In this document: piece after piece, positions 1 to 11,462 of the stretch
Position numbering within the stretch: the first letter of the stretch is position 1
How the letters are laid out: every line of letters starts with the position of its first letter
Origin: Cladorrhinum sp. PSN259
Taxonomy: Eukaryota; Ascomycota; Sordariomycetes; Sordariales; Podosporaceae
Length of the DNA: 64,000 bases
NCBI GenBank assembly: GCA_033725935.1
Contig: MU867071.1
Span: 610,392 to 674,391 of the forward strand
Direction: 5' to 3'
The notes under the pieces: model-generated
The model's input: only the letters and a program-made list of their open reading frames with translations
The model's database searches: none
What the model was told of the DNA's origin: nothing
Position numbers and translations under genes: made by a program

Positions 1-366
1 CTCCTGTATACTTGGACTAGTAGTTTGAAAAATCAGAAGTGATGACAATTGGTCGATCGCATCGGCATTCGGCATCAAAGAGCTTAAATGTGGGTCCAAC
101 AAGGTGCTGAGCCTAAGTGGAGCCGCGGATGCGGGAAAGTGGATCCCATCCTGCAGGTTCGGTGAAGTTGGTCAAAAAATAACGAACAGGGAAAAAAATA
201 TTCTGCCGCTTGCCCAGAAGCTTTGAAGTCAACGCCGTCTTGCAAACCCCACTCCAACCTTGAAACAAAATATTCGATCTCGCTTCGATCCAGTTGACAG
301 CAATAGTGACGGGATATAAACCCGGCGAGATTGTCAGTAACTTTGATATTTGAAGAAAATTTCAAA
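1..366. other. Upstream region of sas10
   Basis: No gene is supported here. The last 50 bases hold a TATA-like ATATAAA at about 314-320, just ahead of the sas10 start codon. The open frame on the minus strand across this stretch has no recognisable domain and runs into the sas10 coding region. Confidence 0.5.
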
Positions 367-2359
367 ATGGCCAAGAGGAGAAAGGTTTCACGCAACACCG
401 AGCCCTCGGGACCCCGCGAAGTCGATGCAAAAGATGCCCGGCTTACCATTCGCACCTACGAAGATGTCGCCGACGAACAAGATGACTATTGGGCCAATCA
501 AGATCGCATCAACTTTGATAGCGATGACGACCAACCCCGATCGAAGCGACTTAAGAAAGAGGACGATTTTCTAGAGGTATCAGATGAAGAGGTCTTTGTG
601 CAGGACGAATCGGACGAGGAGAGTGAAGAAGAAACTACAAAGGCTCCTGCGAAAAAGAAGGCGGGGAAAAAGGCACCACTGGAGGCATATTCCGAGGATG
701 AAGGACAAGCAGGCGAAGATGAGGGCGATGAAGGGTGGTGGGGTGCCAGCAAGAAGGAATATTACAACGCCGATACTATTGAGACTGAGGCCGATGCTTT
801 GGTAAGCTTATCCGCACACTGGCGGCTATAGGAGGATATGCGCTGATACACATTGCAGGAGGAAGAAGCAGAGGCGAAGCGTCTCCAGGCCAAGAAGTTG
901 TCCAAGATGCACGAGGAGGACTTCGCTTTTGACGAAGACGAATGGCTCGCCCCCAAAGATGCATTAGGAGAGGATATGGAAACAGTGACTGAGGTCTTGA
1001 AAGAAGTCGAGCTGAGAGAGGATATGACACCGGAGGAGAGATACAAGTTGCTTCAAGCACGGTATCCAGAGTTCGACTATTTGGTAGATGAGTTCAGAGA
1101 GTTGCAGCCTCTTCTTGCCTCATTACAAAAAGAGGCCGAGGGCAAACCCGCCAAGTCTCTCGAGGTAGCAAAGTCTTGGATTATTGGATGCTACGTAGCC
1201 TCGCTGGCTAGTTACTTTGCCGTCTTGACATCCCCAACCAGGGATGGTGACGGCTCTTCCTTGACACTGAGCCCTTCAGAGCTTAGAGACCATGAGGTAA
1301 TGGAGACCTTGGTAGAGTGCAGAAACGCTTGGCTCAAGGTTCAGCAGTTCAAGGCGGTCACAGCTGTTTCGATCGACACAGACATGGTTCTAGAATCTGG
1401 GGATGAGGATATAGACTTGATGGATGTCGACGCTCCCGCGCAGAAGAAGGTCAAGAAGCTTTCCAAGGCCCAGCTCAAGGCCCAGGAGCAGAAGGAGATC
1501 GAGAAGGCCAGGAAAGCCAAGGCTGCTGCTAAATCCTTGGCTAATCTCGACCAGCTCCTCAAGGGTGCAAAGACCTCGGCCAGGGAAGACTCGACCAGCC
1601 GCGCAGTGGCAGATGCTGGCATGGACGATGATCGCTCCGACTTTGGTGAGGAGGAAGCTCTCGATGCTCGCACAGCTGCCGATAAGGCTAAGCGCAAGAA
1701 GAGCTTGAAGTTCTATACCTCACAGATCGTCCAGAAGGCCAGCAAGCGTGCTGGTGCTGGTCGGGATGCTGGTGGCGATATGGACATTCCTTACCGCGAG
1801 CGATTGGTAAGCCCAAACACTCATTCACTAGAGTCTTTGCACGATGATATACTAACAACCCTTCCAGAGAGATCGCCAGGCAAGACTGAACGCCGAGGCG
1901 GAGCGTCGCGGCAAGAAGGACAGCAAGCACGGCGCGGCACTCGGCGAGGGCGACAGCGATGGCGAGGATGCCAATGTCGCCAAGCAGGTGCGCGACGACG
2001 GAGACGACGAATACTACGACATGGTGGCAGCCAAGGCCCAGAGCAAACGGGAAGACAAAGCTGCGCGTTTCGAGGCTCTGGCCAAGGCCCGCAAGGGAGA
2101 AAGAGTTGTCGAGGCGGAAGAGCTTGGACCAGATGGAAAGCGCCAGATCACATACCAGATCCAGAAGAACAAGGGTCTGACGCCGCATCGCAAGAAGGCG
2201 GTGCGCAACCCACGTGTGAAGAAGAGGATGATGTTCGAGGACAAGAAGAAGAAATTGAGGAGCGTCAAGGCCGTCTACAAGGGCGGCGAGGGCAAGGGTG
2301 GATACCAGGGAGAGTTGTCTGGTATCAAGACTGGGTTGGTCAAGAGTACCAAGTTGTAG
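367..2359 (+). CDS. sas10: U3 snoRNP / SSU processome protein Sas10 (Utp3)
   Basis: Three exons (367-801, 859-1806, 1868-2359) join in frame to a protein of 624 residues. The N-terminus is basic, then very acidic with long Asp/Glu runs. A Sas10/Utp3/C1D-type helical domain follows around residues 190-290, with the MTPEERYKLL...YPEFDYLVDEF stretch. The C-terminus is the Sas10 domain, very Lys/Arg-rich, with KNKGLTPHRKKAVRNPRVKK. Family members are nucleolar and act in early 18S rRNA processing within the small-subunit processome; that role is inferred from family membership. Both introns are short (57 and 61 bases) with GTAAGC donors. The gene is followed 260 bases on by lip5 in the opposite orientation, so the two 3' ends converge. 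Confidence 0.9.
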
Positions 2360-2619
2360 TATTAGTAGCACGGGGAGGAGAGACATCAGAACATGGTTCC
2401 ATGTGGTTTTGGGAATACAATACGACAATCTTGTTTATGTTTCGATCTACTGAAACCATGATGTTGAAATTTACCTTCACTTTAAACGCCAAATTCCCAA
2501 TGCAGTTATATAAATCAAATCCATCTATGCCCGGACCACGGGTTGTAAAACGCCTTCCCTCCCTTTGTTGTAGAAATCTAGCATTTCTAAAAAAGGAGCC
2601 CCTACATGTTTGACAGCTT

Positions 2620-3924
2620 TTATACGGTCTTGCTCGTCTCCTCGGCCGCAACTGCTTGATCAAGAGCTGAAGATGTGACCTTCTCACCAGCTCGCTTTCT
2701 GAGAACATTCTCAATGAAGGCCTCGCCCGCCTTGTAGGATGATCTAACGAGGGGTCCGCTGGCGCAATACAGGAACCCAAGGTCGAGAGCCCGCTGCCTC
2801 CAGAGCTCAAACTCCTCTGGCGTAACGTACTTTTCGACCTTGAGATGGCGCTTCGTAGGCCTCATGTACTGGCCAAAAGTAACCACATCAACGTTGACCT
2901 TTCTCAATTCTGCAAAAGAATTGTCAGTACATTATATTGCAACATTGTAAACACTGTGCGTCTTACCTCTGAGGGTATCCCAGATTTCCTGCTCCGTCTC
3001 GCCGAGACCAAGCATTATACTTGTCTTGGTAATCATGTCGGGTTTAACCGCCTTCACATGCTCCAACACCTTCAAAGATTGCCTGAAGGTCGCTCTCCGA
3101 TCACGGACGTAGGGTGTCAGTCCTTCGACAGTCTCGACATTGTGCGCATACACATCCAGCCCGCTTTCAGCCACTATTTTTACCATTTCCAGATCTCCCA
3201 TGAAATCGCCCGTAAGCGCTTCCACCAACAACGTTGGCTTCTTCTGCTTGATCTTCCGAATGGTCTCAGCAAAGTGCCTGGCACCACCATCTGCCAAATC
3301 GTCCCGATCCACGCTCGTTAGCACCACGTATCCCAGCCCCCATCGAGCAAGCGCCTCAGCCGTGTTCTCCGGTTCATGCGGATCAAGCGGCGGCGGCCGC
3401 CTGTTTGTCTTTACGCTGCAGAAGCGGCACCCTCTCGTACAAGTGTCACCCATCAGCATGATGGTGGCAGTCGCGGCGTTCTTATTATCGCCACCCCAGC
3501 ATTCTCCAATGTTTGGGCATCGTGCCTCTTCACACACCGTATGCAAATTCAACCCTCTCAGGTCGGCTTTGATTTTGCCATAATTAGGATTTGATCCTGG
3601 CGAGGGGATCGGTGTCTTAAGCCAGTCAGGAAGACGAGTGATGGTGCGCCGATTACTGGCAGGGCCGACCTCGGCGGTGCGCGGGGCATAGGCCTCGCCG
3701 AGGGAGAGAGGAGCAGACGAGGAGACAAACTCGGAAAAGGGGGCTAGGGTGGTGTCCTTGAAGTATGTTGGCCGGGGTTTCTTGTCAGCGTGTGTAGCGC
3801 TCGACGACGGACTCGGATCTGCCGGGGAAGGGATGGTTGCATAAGTTCGGGAGAGAATGATTGCGCGTGCGAGGGAGCGTCGAAGCGGCGCGTGAAGCCT
3901 TTGAATCGGTGCTGGAGATGCCAT
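2620..3924 (-). CDS. lip5: Lipoyl synthase, mitochondrial
   Basis: Two exons (3924-2967, 2909-2620) give 415 residues. The start chosen is the Met beginning MASPAPIQRLHAPLRRS, because it opens an Arg/Ser-rich presequence typical of mitochondrial import; the frame is open further upstream but without similarity. Lipoyl synthase signatures are all visible: the auxiliary cluster motif C-x4-C-x5-C (CEEARCPNIGEC), the radical-SAM motif C-x3-C-x2-C (CTRGCRFC), and the C-terminal RSSY motif whose serine ligates the auxiliary cluster in characterised enzymes. The enzyme inserts two sulfurs into protein-bound octanoyl chains, making the lipoyl cofactor of pyruvate and 2-oxoglutarate dehydrogenases and the glycine cleavage system. 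It needs Fe-S clusters and so depends on nfs1 and arh1, also in this window. It is divergent from rpc3. Confidence 0.96.
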
Positions 3925-4595
3925 TGTGGCGAAGCAATATGCGGAGAGTTGTCTTATGAGGACCGCCGACTGCAGTGACGAATGTGCGGTATGGTAGATA
4001 GATAGAAACGGGAGCAAAAAATAATCGGAACTCAGCCTTGCGACGCCTGCAGCATGGAACCCCGGTGGTACCCGCTCCAAGCCCGCAAGTCCCGAGTGGC
4101 GCGACCCCGCGCCCCGCCGAGATTCCCTTCCCTGCACTAGGTTGCTATTTACACCGTCCGTCCTTACATTTATCATTAGACTTTCCAGACATGCATCCAT
4201 GCCAGAAACCAATCATTGCAAACATAGCCTTTTATTGATGTTTCCATATGAATCTCCTACTCTGTCATCTTCCCATTGTATGGCGAGAGAGCCGTCTGCG
4301 CGGCGTGTGTAATTAAGGTCCGAAATGCACTGTCCCCATACCCACCTTCGCCGTGACTCTCCTCGGTCTGACCTGGGGCTGCAACTCAAAAATTATCAGA
4401 TCCATCTTCCATGTCAGTCCCCCACCAGGCAACATTTCGCTTTTCACTTGAACCTTCCACTTTCCACTCTGGCCTGGAACCCCAAATGATTCCTTTCCGG
4501 TAGCAATTGTCGGGAGCTCTAGAGATAGTGAGAGCATCTCTAGAAGTATTCATCGAACCATTCCCAAATAACGACTTTTATCAGCAGTCACCATC
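3925..4595. other. Divergent intergenic region lip5 / rpc3
   Basis: A 671-base spacer between two divergent genes must hold both promoters. I see no further gene. The lip5 reading frame stays open for 96 codons upstream of the chosen Met, but the added sequence has no family similarity. Confidence 0.5.
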
Positions 4596-6609
4596 ATGGA
4601 CGTCGTACGTCAAAATACTTTAATCCTACAAGATGCGCAATGCGATGCACAAATCCACCGTTACGGCGATACAAGACTGACACCCATGTGATTGACAGAC
4701 TAAGACGTTCGCAGAGCTCTGCTCTCTGATCATCGACGAATTTTACGGCGAACTGCCCTCGAGAATCTTCTCCATGCTCCTGACCAAAGGTCGGTCTACC
4801 GCCCATGACCTTGAGGAAGCTTTGGAGATGAGCAAACCAAAACTGCGCCACGGTCTCGCCGTCCTTCAGCAATACAACCTAATCTACTGGTATATCAGCG
4901 CCGGCGGTCAACACGCGTTTTACGAGGCCAATTACAAAAATGCCTACAGCCTCCTCCGTGCTGGAAAAATTCTAGAGATGATGGAAACCAAAGCGCCACA
5001 AAAGGACATCATGCAGAACCTTCTTTTGTCTGGGTATACGCGCATTGGTGATCTTGTCGCTGCATATCAGGAGAAGATTGATCTAGACAACAAGGCAAAG
5101 GCTGAGGCGTTCGATCCAGAAACTTACAAGTCCAGTCTCGTAATCAGGAGTACAACCCAACTGAATTCAGCTATCTGCAGATTGGTGGAGGCTGAATTGG
5201 TAGACTTGGTTAACCCATACTCTTTTCAAACTGCTGATGACATTCTGGAGAAGGCCAAGAAGGAGGTTACGGACAAGCATTTCTCTAGCGGCATTCGAGG
5301 CACCAAGGCCAAGCTCGAGTTCGACGAGAAGCTTTCAGAGCGCCTTCGAGAAATCAGGAGCGAGTCCACATCTTTAAAGCGCAAACTGGAACAAAATGGG
5401 TCGGGCACAAAAAGACGGAAACTCCAGGGTGGTGGTATGGCCAATGGTTCCCTCGAGGACGAATCGGACCCTCAGCTCGATCCAAAACTGGTTATCCGCG
5501 TCAATTACGAGAAGTGCATGGTGGATCTGCGAAACCGTCGCCTGGTTCAGTACGCTGCGGAGACGTTATCCGACACGACCAGTTACGTATATGCGCAGGT
5601 TCTCGTCCACCTTACCAAGGATGTCAGCCGCTGCCGTTTGGATCCTCTTATCGATCGCTACAATCTGGACGATAGGCCGGCTCCAAAGACTGTTACGACA
5701 GCTGAGGTTCTCGACAGTCTCAAAACATCGCTCGACTTATCCTTGGGGCTTAGCAAGGCAACAAGAAAGAAGCTGTCGAAAAGGGCTGCGGAGTCGATCA
5801 GTCCGGAAGCGCCAAAGAAGAGCGCTATGTTCCCGGGAGCTGAGGTCCAAGGAGACGCTAGCTCTGACGAAGATGAGGAAGATACCACGGATGACGAAGC
5901 ATACGACGATGATTATAAGCCGAACGGCATCACCAATGGCGTGAATGGCCAAGGCAAGACGGACGATGACAAGGAAGTAATCTGGAACCGCCCAAGTCAG
6001 CTGAAACAACATCTGCTTATATTAGCCAAGAGCAAGCAGAACTTCTTACGGCAATGTGCGGAAGATGAGTGGACGGTGGACTTCGAGCTGGTTATGTCCG
6101 CCATGCGGGAAAGTGAGATCGATCTGGTAATTCAGAACACGGCTAGTGAGAAGGGCCTCAGGCTGGTCCGCATCCTTCGAGCCAACGGCAAGTTGGATGA
6201 AAAGGCGCTTCCGCAGATTGCGCTAATGCCAAAGACCGAGATACAAAGACGGATGCTCGAGATGCAATCGGCCGGTTTTGTTTTTGTACAGGAAGTGCCT
6301 CGCGAGGCAAAGGCCGACGTCAAGAAATCCTTCTTTCTGTGGTATGACGACCTCGATAAAACACGCGAGCGGATTATAGATACCAGCTACAAAACCATGA
6401 TGCACTGCATTCAGGTTCTTGAGACGCTTCGTCACAAGGAAAAAGAGGTCCTGGCTACAACGCAACGGTCGGATGTCAAGGGCCGGGAGGAAGATATGTT
6501 GAAGGAGGAATTTTATCAGAGGTACAAGCGCTTTCTGAAAAGTGAAAAGATGCTGTTCAGCCAGGTGATGCGGGTAGACGACTTAGTAGCTGTGCTGCGC
6601 GACTTTTAG
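4596..6609 (+). CDS. rpc82: RNA polymerase III subunit RPC3 (Rpc82)
   Basis: Two exons, 4596-4604 and 4699-6609, give 639 residues. The first exon holds only three codons (Met-Asp-Val). The 94-base intron has a GTACGT donor, a GACTGAC branch point and a TTGACAG acceptor. Splicing yields the N-terminus MDVTKTFAELCSLIIDEFYG, which suits the RPC82 N-terminal winged-helix region. The rest continues with the helix-turn-helix repeats and the Rpc82 core, an acidic insert (SSDEDEEDTTDDEAYDDDY) near residue 390, and a long C-terminal helical region. The subunit belongs to the Rpc82-Rpc34-Rpc31 subcomplex, which acts in promoter opening for tRNA and 5S genes. A second Pol III subunit, rpc4, lies near the other end of the window. 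Confidence 0.92.
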
Positions 6610-6967
6610 ACAAGGACTTGGTGATTTTGAAAAGGCATTAAAAATGAAAAAGACGATACCTAAATAGGGGAAAAGAACTTATAGACTAAAAGTAAGGTAT
6701 TATGCATATTTTCATGTTTCGATGGCTGTATTATTTCTCGTCACCCCCATGATATTTGCTCAGAAAACCACATAGAAACGGCCCCTTGTACGCCATTCGG
6801 GGTTAGGGGTTGTTGTTGCACAAGGGCAATCATCTAGTGGAAACCCCTCGCAACCCGCTCGCTCACTGTCGTCATCATCATCCAAGCATTGTTCGCATCT
6901 TGTACACAACCAGCACTGCTTAAACACATCCCTATTTTACCCTCACCGGCACCCGTATCAAAAAAAA
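6610..6967. other. Intergenic rpc82 / fmp52
   Basis: About 360 bases with no gene. A short A-rich run immediately precedes the fmp52 start codon. Nothing else is recognised. Confidence 0.4.
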
Positions 6968-7684
6968 ATGACACAATCCTCATCGCTGGTTATCGGCTCA
7001 ACAGGCCTAGTGGGCTCCTTCATCCTCAGCACACTGCTCTCTTCATCTGCCTCCTCCACAGGCCCCGTATATACCATCTCCCGCCGTCCACCCAAATCCA
7101 GTGGCCCTCAACTTAACTCCATTCTCGAACCTGAAATCACCAACTGGCCTTCAAAGCTGTCTTCAATCTCGCCCGTACCCACGACCGTCTACTCCGCCTT
7201 GGGAACCACCCGCGCGGCGGCGGGGGGGATAGCCAACCAGTGGAAGATTGACCACGACGCAAACGTCGAGCTGGCGAAGGCTGCCAAATCGGCGGGCGTC
7301 AAAAACTTTGTGTTTATTTCTTCTGGCGGGACGAGAGGCCTTCTGGCTGGTAGGGCGCCCTACAGTCAGATGAAGAACGGGGTGGAGGACACCGTCATGG
7401 GTCTTGGGTTTGAAGGGACGGCTATTATCTTGAGACCGGGCTTTATTCTAGGTGATAGGGAGGAGAGCAGGTGGGCTGAGGAGCAGGGAAAGGGCGTGGT
7501 GAAGGCGATCGGGCGGTGGGTTGGTTTGGGCTGGCAGGATAAGATTGGTCAAGAGGGGGAGGTTATTGCTAGGGCTGCTGTTAAGGCTGCGAGACTGGCG
7601 GAGGAGGGAAAGGCTCCCGCTAAGGTTTGGATTCTGGAGGGTGGGGATATTGTTAAGTTGGGGAGGGATGAGTGGAAGGAGTGA
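6968..7684 (+). CDS. fmp52: Fmp52-like mitochondrial NAD(P)-binding protein
   Basis: Single exon, 238 residues, close to the length of yeast Fmp52. The N-terminus carries a Rossmann nucleotide-binding motif, GSTGLVGSFIL, around residues 10-20, followed by TISRRPP. Downstream are VYSALGTTRAAAGG and VKNFVFISSGGTRG, the pattern of atypical short-chain dehydrogenases in the Fmp52/HTATIP2 group. In yeast the protein associates with the mitochondrial outer membrane; its reaction is not established. The start is the first ATG, directly after an A-run that suits fungal initiation contexts. The name rests on overall fold and fungal family pattern, so another atypical SDR remains possible. Confidence 0.8.
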   Translation: MTQSSSLVIGSTGLVGSFILSTLLSSSASSTGPVYTISRRPPKSSGPQLNSILEPEITNWPSKLSSISPVPTTVYSALGTTRAAAGGIANQWKIDHDANVELAKAAKSAGVKNFVFISSGGTRGLLAGRAPYSQMKNGVEDTVMGLGFEGTAIILRPGFILGDREESRWAEEQGKGVVKAIGRWVGLGWQDKIGQEGEVIARAAVKAARLAEEGKAPAKVWILEGGDIVKLGRDEWKE

Positions 7685-8354
7685 ATGAGGGGTGGTTGTA
7701 GATGGTGGTTCGAAAGATGTATATGAACTTGGCAAGAGATACTGTATGTGGAACGGTGGCGCTGGGGATTTATAATCTGCTTATTTGCAATGTTTATGTT
7801 AAGCTGGGTTTATTTATTCTGTGGCTGCTTATAACGGGGATGAACCTTATATGACATGCGAGTGCACATGGATTACTTGTTATTAGGCGTTTTCCCACTG
7901 TAGTGTAGACTAGTTCCACGTTTACCTTGATTAAATACCTTTCTTCAAGTACCCGCGATCCGTTCCGCTGTGGAAACCGTTTCGATCTCTTTGGTGGGTG
8001 AAGGCGCGTTTTCTGTTACACCGTCCCTTACACAACAGGTGTAATCAGGGGTAACCGTCAAAGTACCAATAAAAACCCAGTCTATTCCTAAAGCACCAGT
8101 ATTGGAAAAATCTAGTATATTTTCATTCCTTTTAAAAACGTTCTTTTTATCTTATCTTTCACCGAGCAAGCGAACCACCCTCAAGTTGACAGCTGCCCCA
8201 CTACCCCGCCATTTCCCGGATCGTGACGCCGCCTCATCTCACATCTCACAACATCTAAGGACAAATATTCTACTTAAAACCTCCCTTTTCAACAACATAA
8301 GTCACGAATCTATTAATCAAGCTCTCACACACAAACATTATCCGCGCATATAAA
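7685..8354. other. Intergenic fmp52 / fmn1
   Basis: About 670 bases, AT-rich, holding the fmp52 3' end and fmn1 promoter. An open frame from 8102 has no recognisable features and stops just before fmn1; it is not taken as a gene. Confidence 0.4.
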
Positions 8355-8966
8355 ATGACAAGCCAACGCCCCCTCCTGGTGGGCGACCCCTCCGGTCCGA
8401 TCACGCCCTTCCCCCTCCGCATGTCCGGCCCCGTCATAGCCGGCTTCGGTCGAGGCTCCAAAGACCTAGGAATCCCAACGGCAAACATACCCGTCGACAC
8501 CCCGGACCCCTCCCGCCCCGAGCAATGGCTTAGTTCCACCCCGTCGGGCGTATACTTCGGGTACGCCTCCCTCCAGCTTCCTTCTTCTCACCCCGACTTC
8601 GACGACCAACCCTCATCCACTACCACCCTCGGTCCCGGGAACTGGCAGGTATACCCCATGGTGATGTCTATAGGCTACAACCCCTTTTACAAAAACACAG
8701 TCCGGTCCGCCGAGGTGCACATCCTTTCCAAATTCAAGGCCGACTTTTATGGTTCGCAGATGAGACTCTTGATCACGGGGTACATCCGTGAAGAAAAGGA
8801 TTACGAAGGATTGGAGGCGCTTATTAAGGATATTGAATTTGACTGTGAGGTTGCGCGGGCTAGTTTGGCCAGGGATGGTTGGAGGGTCGAGGATGTCGAG
8901 GGGGGAGGGTGGTTGGTTGAGGAGGAGAAGGCTGAGGCGAAAAAGGATGGGGAGGGGAAGTTGTAG
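8355..8966 (+). CDS. fmn1: Riboflavin kinase
   Basis: Single exon, 203 residues. The signature of eukaryotic riboflavin kinase is present: GPVIAGFGRGSKDLGIPTANIP near residues 25-46, including the PTAN motif that binds Mg-ATP. Next come GVYFGYASL, MVMSIGYNPFYKN and then EVHILSKFKADFYG, the region with the catalytic Glu. The C-terminus ends in an acidic-lysine tail. The enzyme phosphorylates riboflavin to FMN, the precursor of FAD. FMN and FAD are the cofactors of the flavoproteins arh1, etfA and tah18 in this window; physical linkage is noted only as context. No intron is needed. Confidence 0.95.
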   Translation: MTSQRPLLVGDPSGPITPFPLRMSGPVIAGFGRGSKDLGIPTANIPVDTPDPSRPEQWLSSTPSGVYFGYASLQLPSSHPDFDDQPSSTTTLGPGNWQVYPMVMSIGYNPFYKNTVRSAEVHILSKFKADFYGSQMRLLITGYIREEKDYEGLEALIKDIEFDCEVARASLARDGWRVEDVEGGGWLVEEEKAEAKKDGEGKL

Positions 8967-9955
8967 TTTATGAAAGGGAAAGGGAAAGGGGAATGGAAGG
9001 GGGTGGTGGAGGAGGATGAGGTGAGAGGTGGTGATGGAAGAGAAAAGTAATGAGTGTAGATGGAAAGGTTTGTTCTATGACGACAAAAAAGGGTTCCTTG
9101 GAGATTCAATATGATGGAAAGATTATTGGGGGGTTCTGTTTCTCAAACACATTTGTTGGAGGCGTAAAGCATGCATATACACTAGACGAAGTGCGTTTAA
9201 TGATGAGGGGGGTGGGAGCGATGTACTCAGATATAGAAGATGGAGACTAGGCAGAAGGGAAAAGGGAAAGGAAAAAACAAAGACGAATTCATTAGCACGA
9301 AATTATCGCACAGATGTGAAGAACGGCTGGCTGTATATGCGTGCACCTTGCTTTGAAGTGGCTATAATTCTATTATTGGTCCAATGTTGAAACAAGTTTC
9401 AATATCCAATCTCCTCTCCTCGCCTCCGAGATCCGACAGTCCAAGCCACACGAATCTCAGACTAGATCTCCTGGTTATTTGTGTTAGTTTCTTCTTGTCT
9501 TGGACACCCCGAGCCAAAATCAAAAGAATGGATATAGACAAGTATATATACTTCACCTCGATAAGTCTGTATCATATTGGGAGTGATTTACGATTGGGCG
9601 TTTCATTGCTGGAAGAGAAACAATAAGAACCGGGCCTGAGAAAAAGACCAAATAAAGGAAAGGTAAAAGTGCCAGTTAGACAAGACAGGTCACCATCGAA
9701 CCAATAGCACAAAAGTCATAAGACTGTGCTTTGTGTCATCATGCCATCTGTCATTCCATGTATATCTTAAACCCACACAGGCCACACAGTCCAGCCGTAA
9801 AATAAGAACCATCATTGTTCATCTTCGTGAACCAACAAATCTACTAACCAAGGTATCAATATAAGCAGAAAAATTCACCCCGCTTCTTCATCCCTCCTGA
9901 GTAAAAAACAACTTTTTTGTAACCCAAGCCCAATATGTGATATACGCTGAATTCT
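8967..9955. other. Convergent intergenic fmn1 / zpr1
   Basis: Nearly 1 kb between convergent 3' ends. The first 100 bases are purine-rich (GGGAAAGGG runs). Short open frames at 9050-9250 and 9362-9626 show no domain and no convincing start context. I see no gene here. Confidence 0.4.
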
Positions 9956-11462
9956 TTATTCCTTCTTTGCTTCCGCCTTCCCGGCTGCCTTAGCAGCCTC
10001 CCTCTCCTCAGCTTCCCTCTGGGCATCCTCCTCATATCCCTCAGTCTTCATATCGGCCAATCCTAGATCTTCCTCCTCCTCCTCTGTCCGCTCATACTCC
10101 TCAATAGTCATCTGATCATCCGGTTGGCTCGGGTCATCAGACATGCTCTGTACATAGCTGGCCGCGATTGGGTCCGTCAAGATGATTGTGAACTCCTTCT
10201 CACCCGCAATAGCAGCGTTCAGCCCATCAAAGAACTCCTCCCACCTAGACTTCTCCTCAGCGGCAAGTGAATCATTCTTGCGCGCAGAAGCACCAACATC
10301 GGCATCAGCCTCAAAGATCTGGTTATGCAAATCGTCCCGGACCTGAGTAAGGAGACCCTCGACGGTGGTGAAACGACCACCAAGCGTACCAGGGTTGACA
10401 GACAGGCTAAGCTCGGGGCATTCGAGCTGGCAACTCTCGCTCTTGAGGATATCACGGGCAAGATCATACTTATTCCTGACCTTGAGCGTCACCTTCTTGC
10501 CCTTCTCGGGAATCTCACCACCGGTCTTGACGTCATTAGACTTGTACCCGCAGTCGTCGCAGGAAGTGTTCATAATGACCACCTGTCTGAAATGAGGAAT
10601 GTCTACCATCTTCATGTGAGTGGTGCAGGGGTGCATGCAACCAGGGCAAGAAGCAGGGAACGAGTAGACCTGATTGGTGATAATGTTGCCTTCAGGGTCA
10701 AGATCCTCGCCGCCGGCAGTGTCAGCAAGGCCAAGCGCAGCATTCTGCTCAGGGGTGCGCAGGAACTCATGCTTCTCCCACTTGCCAACACCGTCGCGCG
10801 GGTCGGGGGCAATGAAGCTGTTGCCAGCCGGGTCATCGACGCATACACGGAATGGGAAGGCCTCGCCTGCGAGCATAGCCTTGCCCTTAGCGATGACCTC
10901 GTCAACCTTTGCGGCTATCTCAGGATCCTGCTCTCTGCGCTTTGCTTGGTCGAACTCGAGGTCGCCAATGATGGTGGTGAGGAGACCCTCAACGTTTGTG
11001 AGCTGGCCCTTGCCGGCGGGAACCTCGACATCGAGCTCAATGAACTTGACGGTGGCGGTATCAGACTTGACGACTTGGCGCTCGAAGTCGGGCATCGCAG
11101 TTAGACGAAGCTCGTAGTAGGCACCCTTGAGCTGGAAGGTGCCGGCAGTCTGGATCTCGTTGTTGTGGAAGCCGCAGTGCGGGCAGTCAAAAGACATGAT
11201 GATTATCTCGCGGAAAAATGGAATCTTTGTCAAGAAGAGACGAGTCGTGCCCTATATTGTGGCTGTGTGTTAGTATGGACGGCGCAAGTATAACCAGTTG
11301 AACATATCGGCTGCGACTTACATTCTCCTCGCAGTTCATGCAGAGAGACTCGATCTCATCAACCATCTTCTCGGGAGCCTCATCATCAGCGGCGCCATTG
11401 GCGTCTGCGCTCTTGACGACCTTCTCAACCTTCTCGCCGATAGGATTAAATAGATCGCTCAT
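9956..11462 (-). CDS. zpr1: Zinc-finger protein Zpr1
   Basis: Two exons (11462-11322, 11251-9956) give 478 residues. The protein has the duplicated ZPR1 architecture. The first C4 finger is split by the intron and opens with CMNC near residue 41 and closes with CPHC in the stretch REIIIMSFDCPHCG. The second copy opens CPGC and closes CDDC in QVVIMNTSCDDCG. Each finger is followed by a ZPR1 beta-rich domain. The C-terminus is a charged Glu/Lys/Ala tail. In yeast and mammals Zpr1 binds newly made translation elongation factor eEF1A and supports its folding. Splicing at GAGAAT|GTAAGT and ATAG|GGC restores ENGTTRLLLTKIPFFRE, the conserved finger spacer. The gene is divergent from trl1. Confidence 0.95.

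Noticed and set aside
1688..2428. Minus-strand open frame of 246 codons opposite sas10
   Set aside because: Shadow of Lys/Glu-rich coding sequence, read as Leu/Ser-rich; no motif.
10325..11104. Plus-strand open frame of 259 codons opposite zpr1
   Set aside because: Antisense to the zinc-finger protein; composition follows from the opposite frame.
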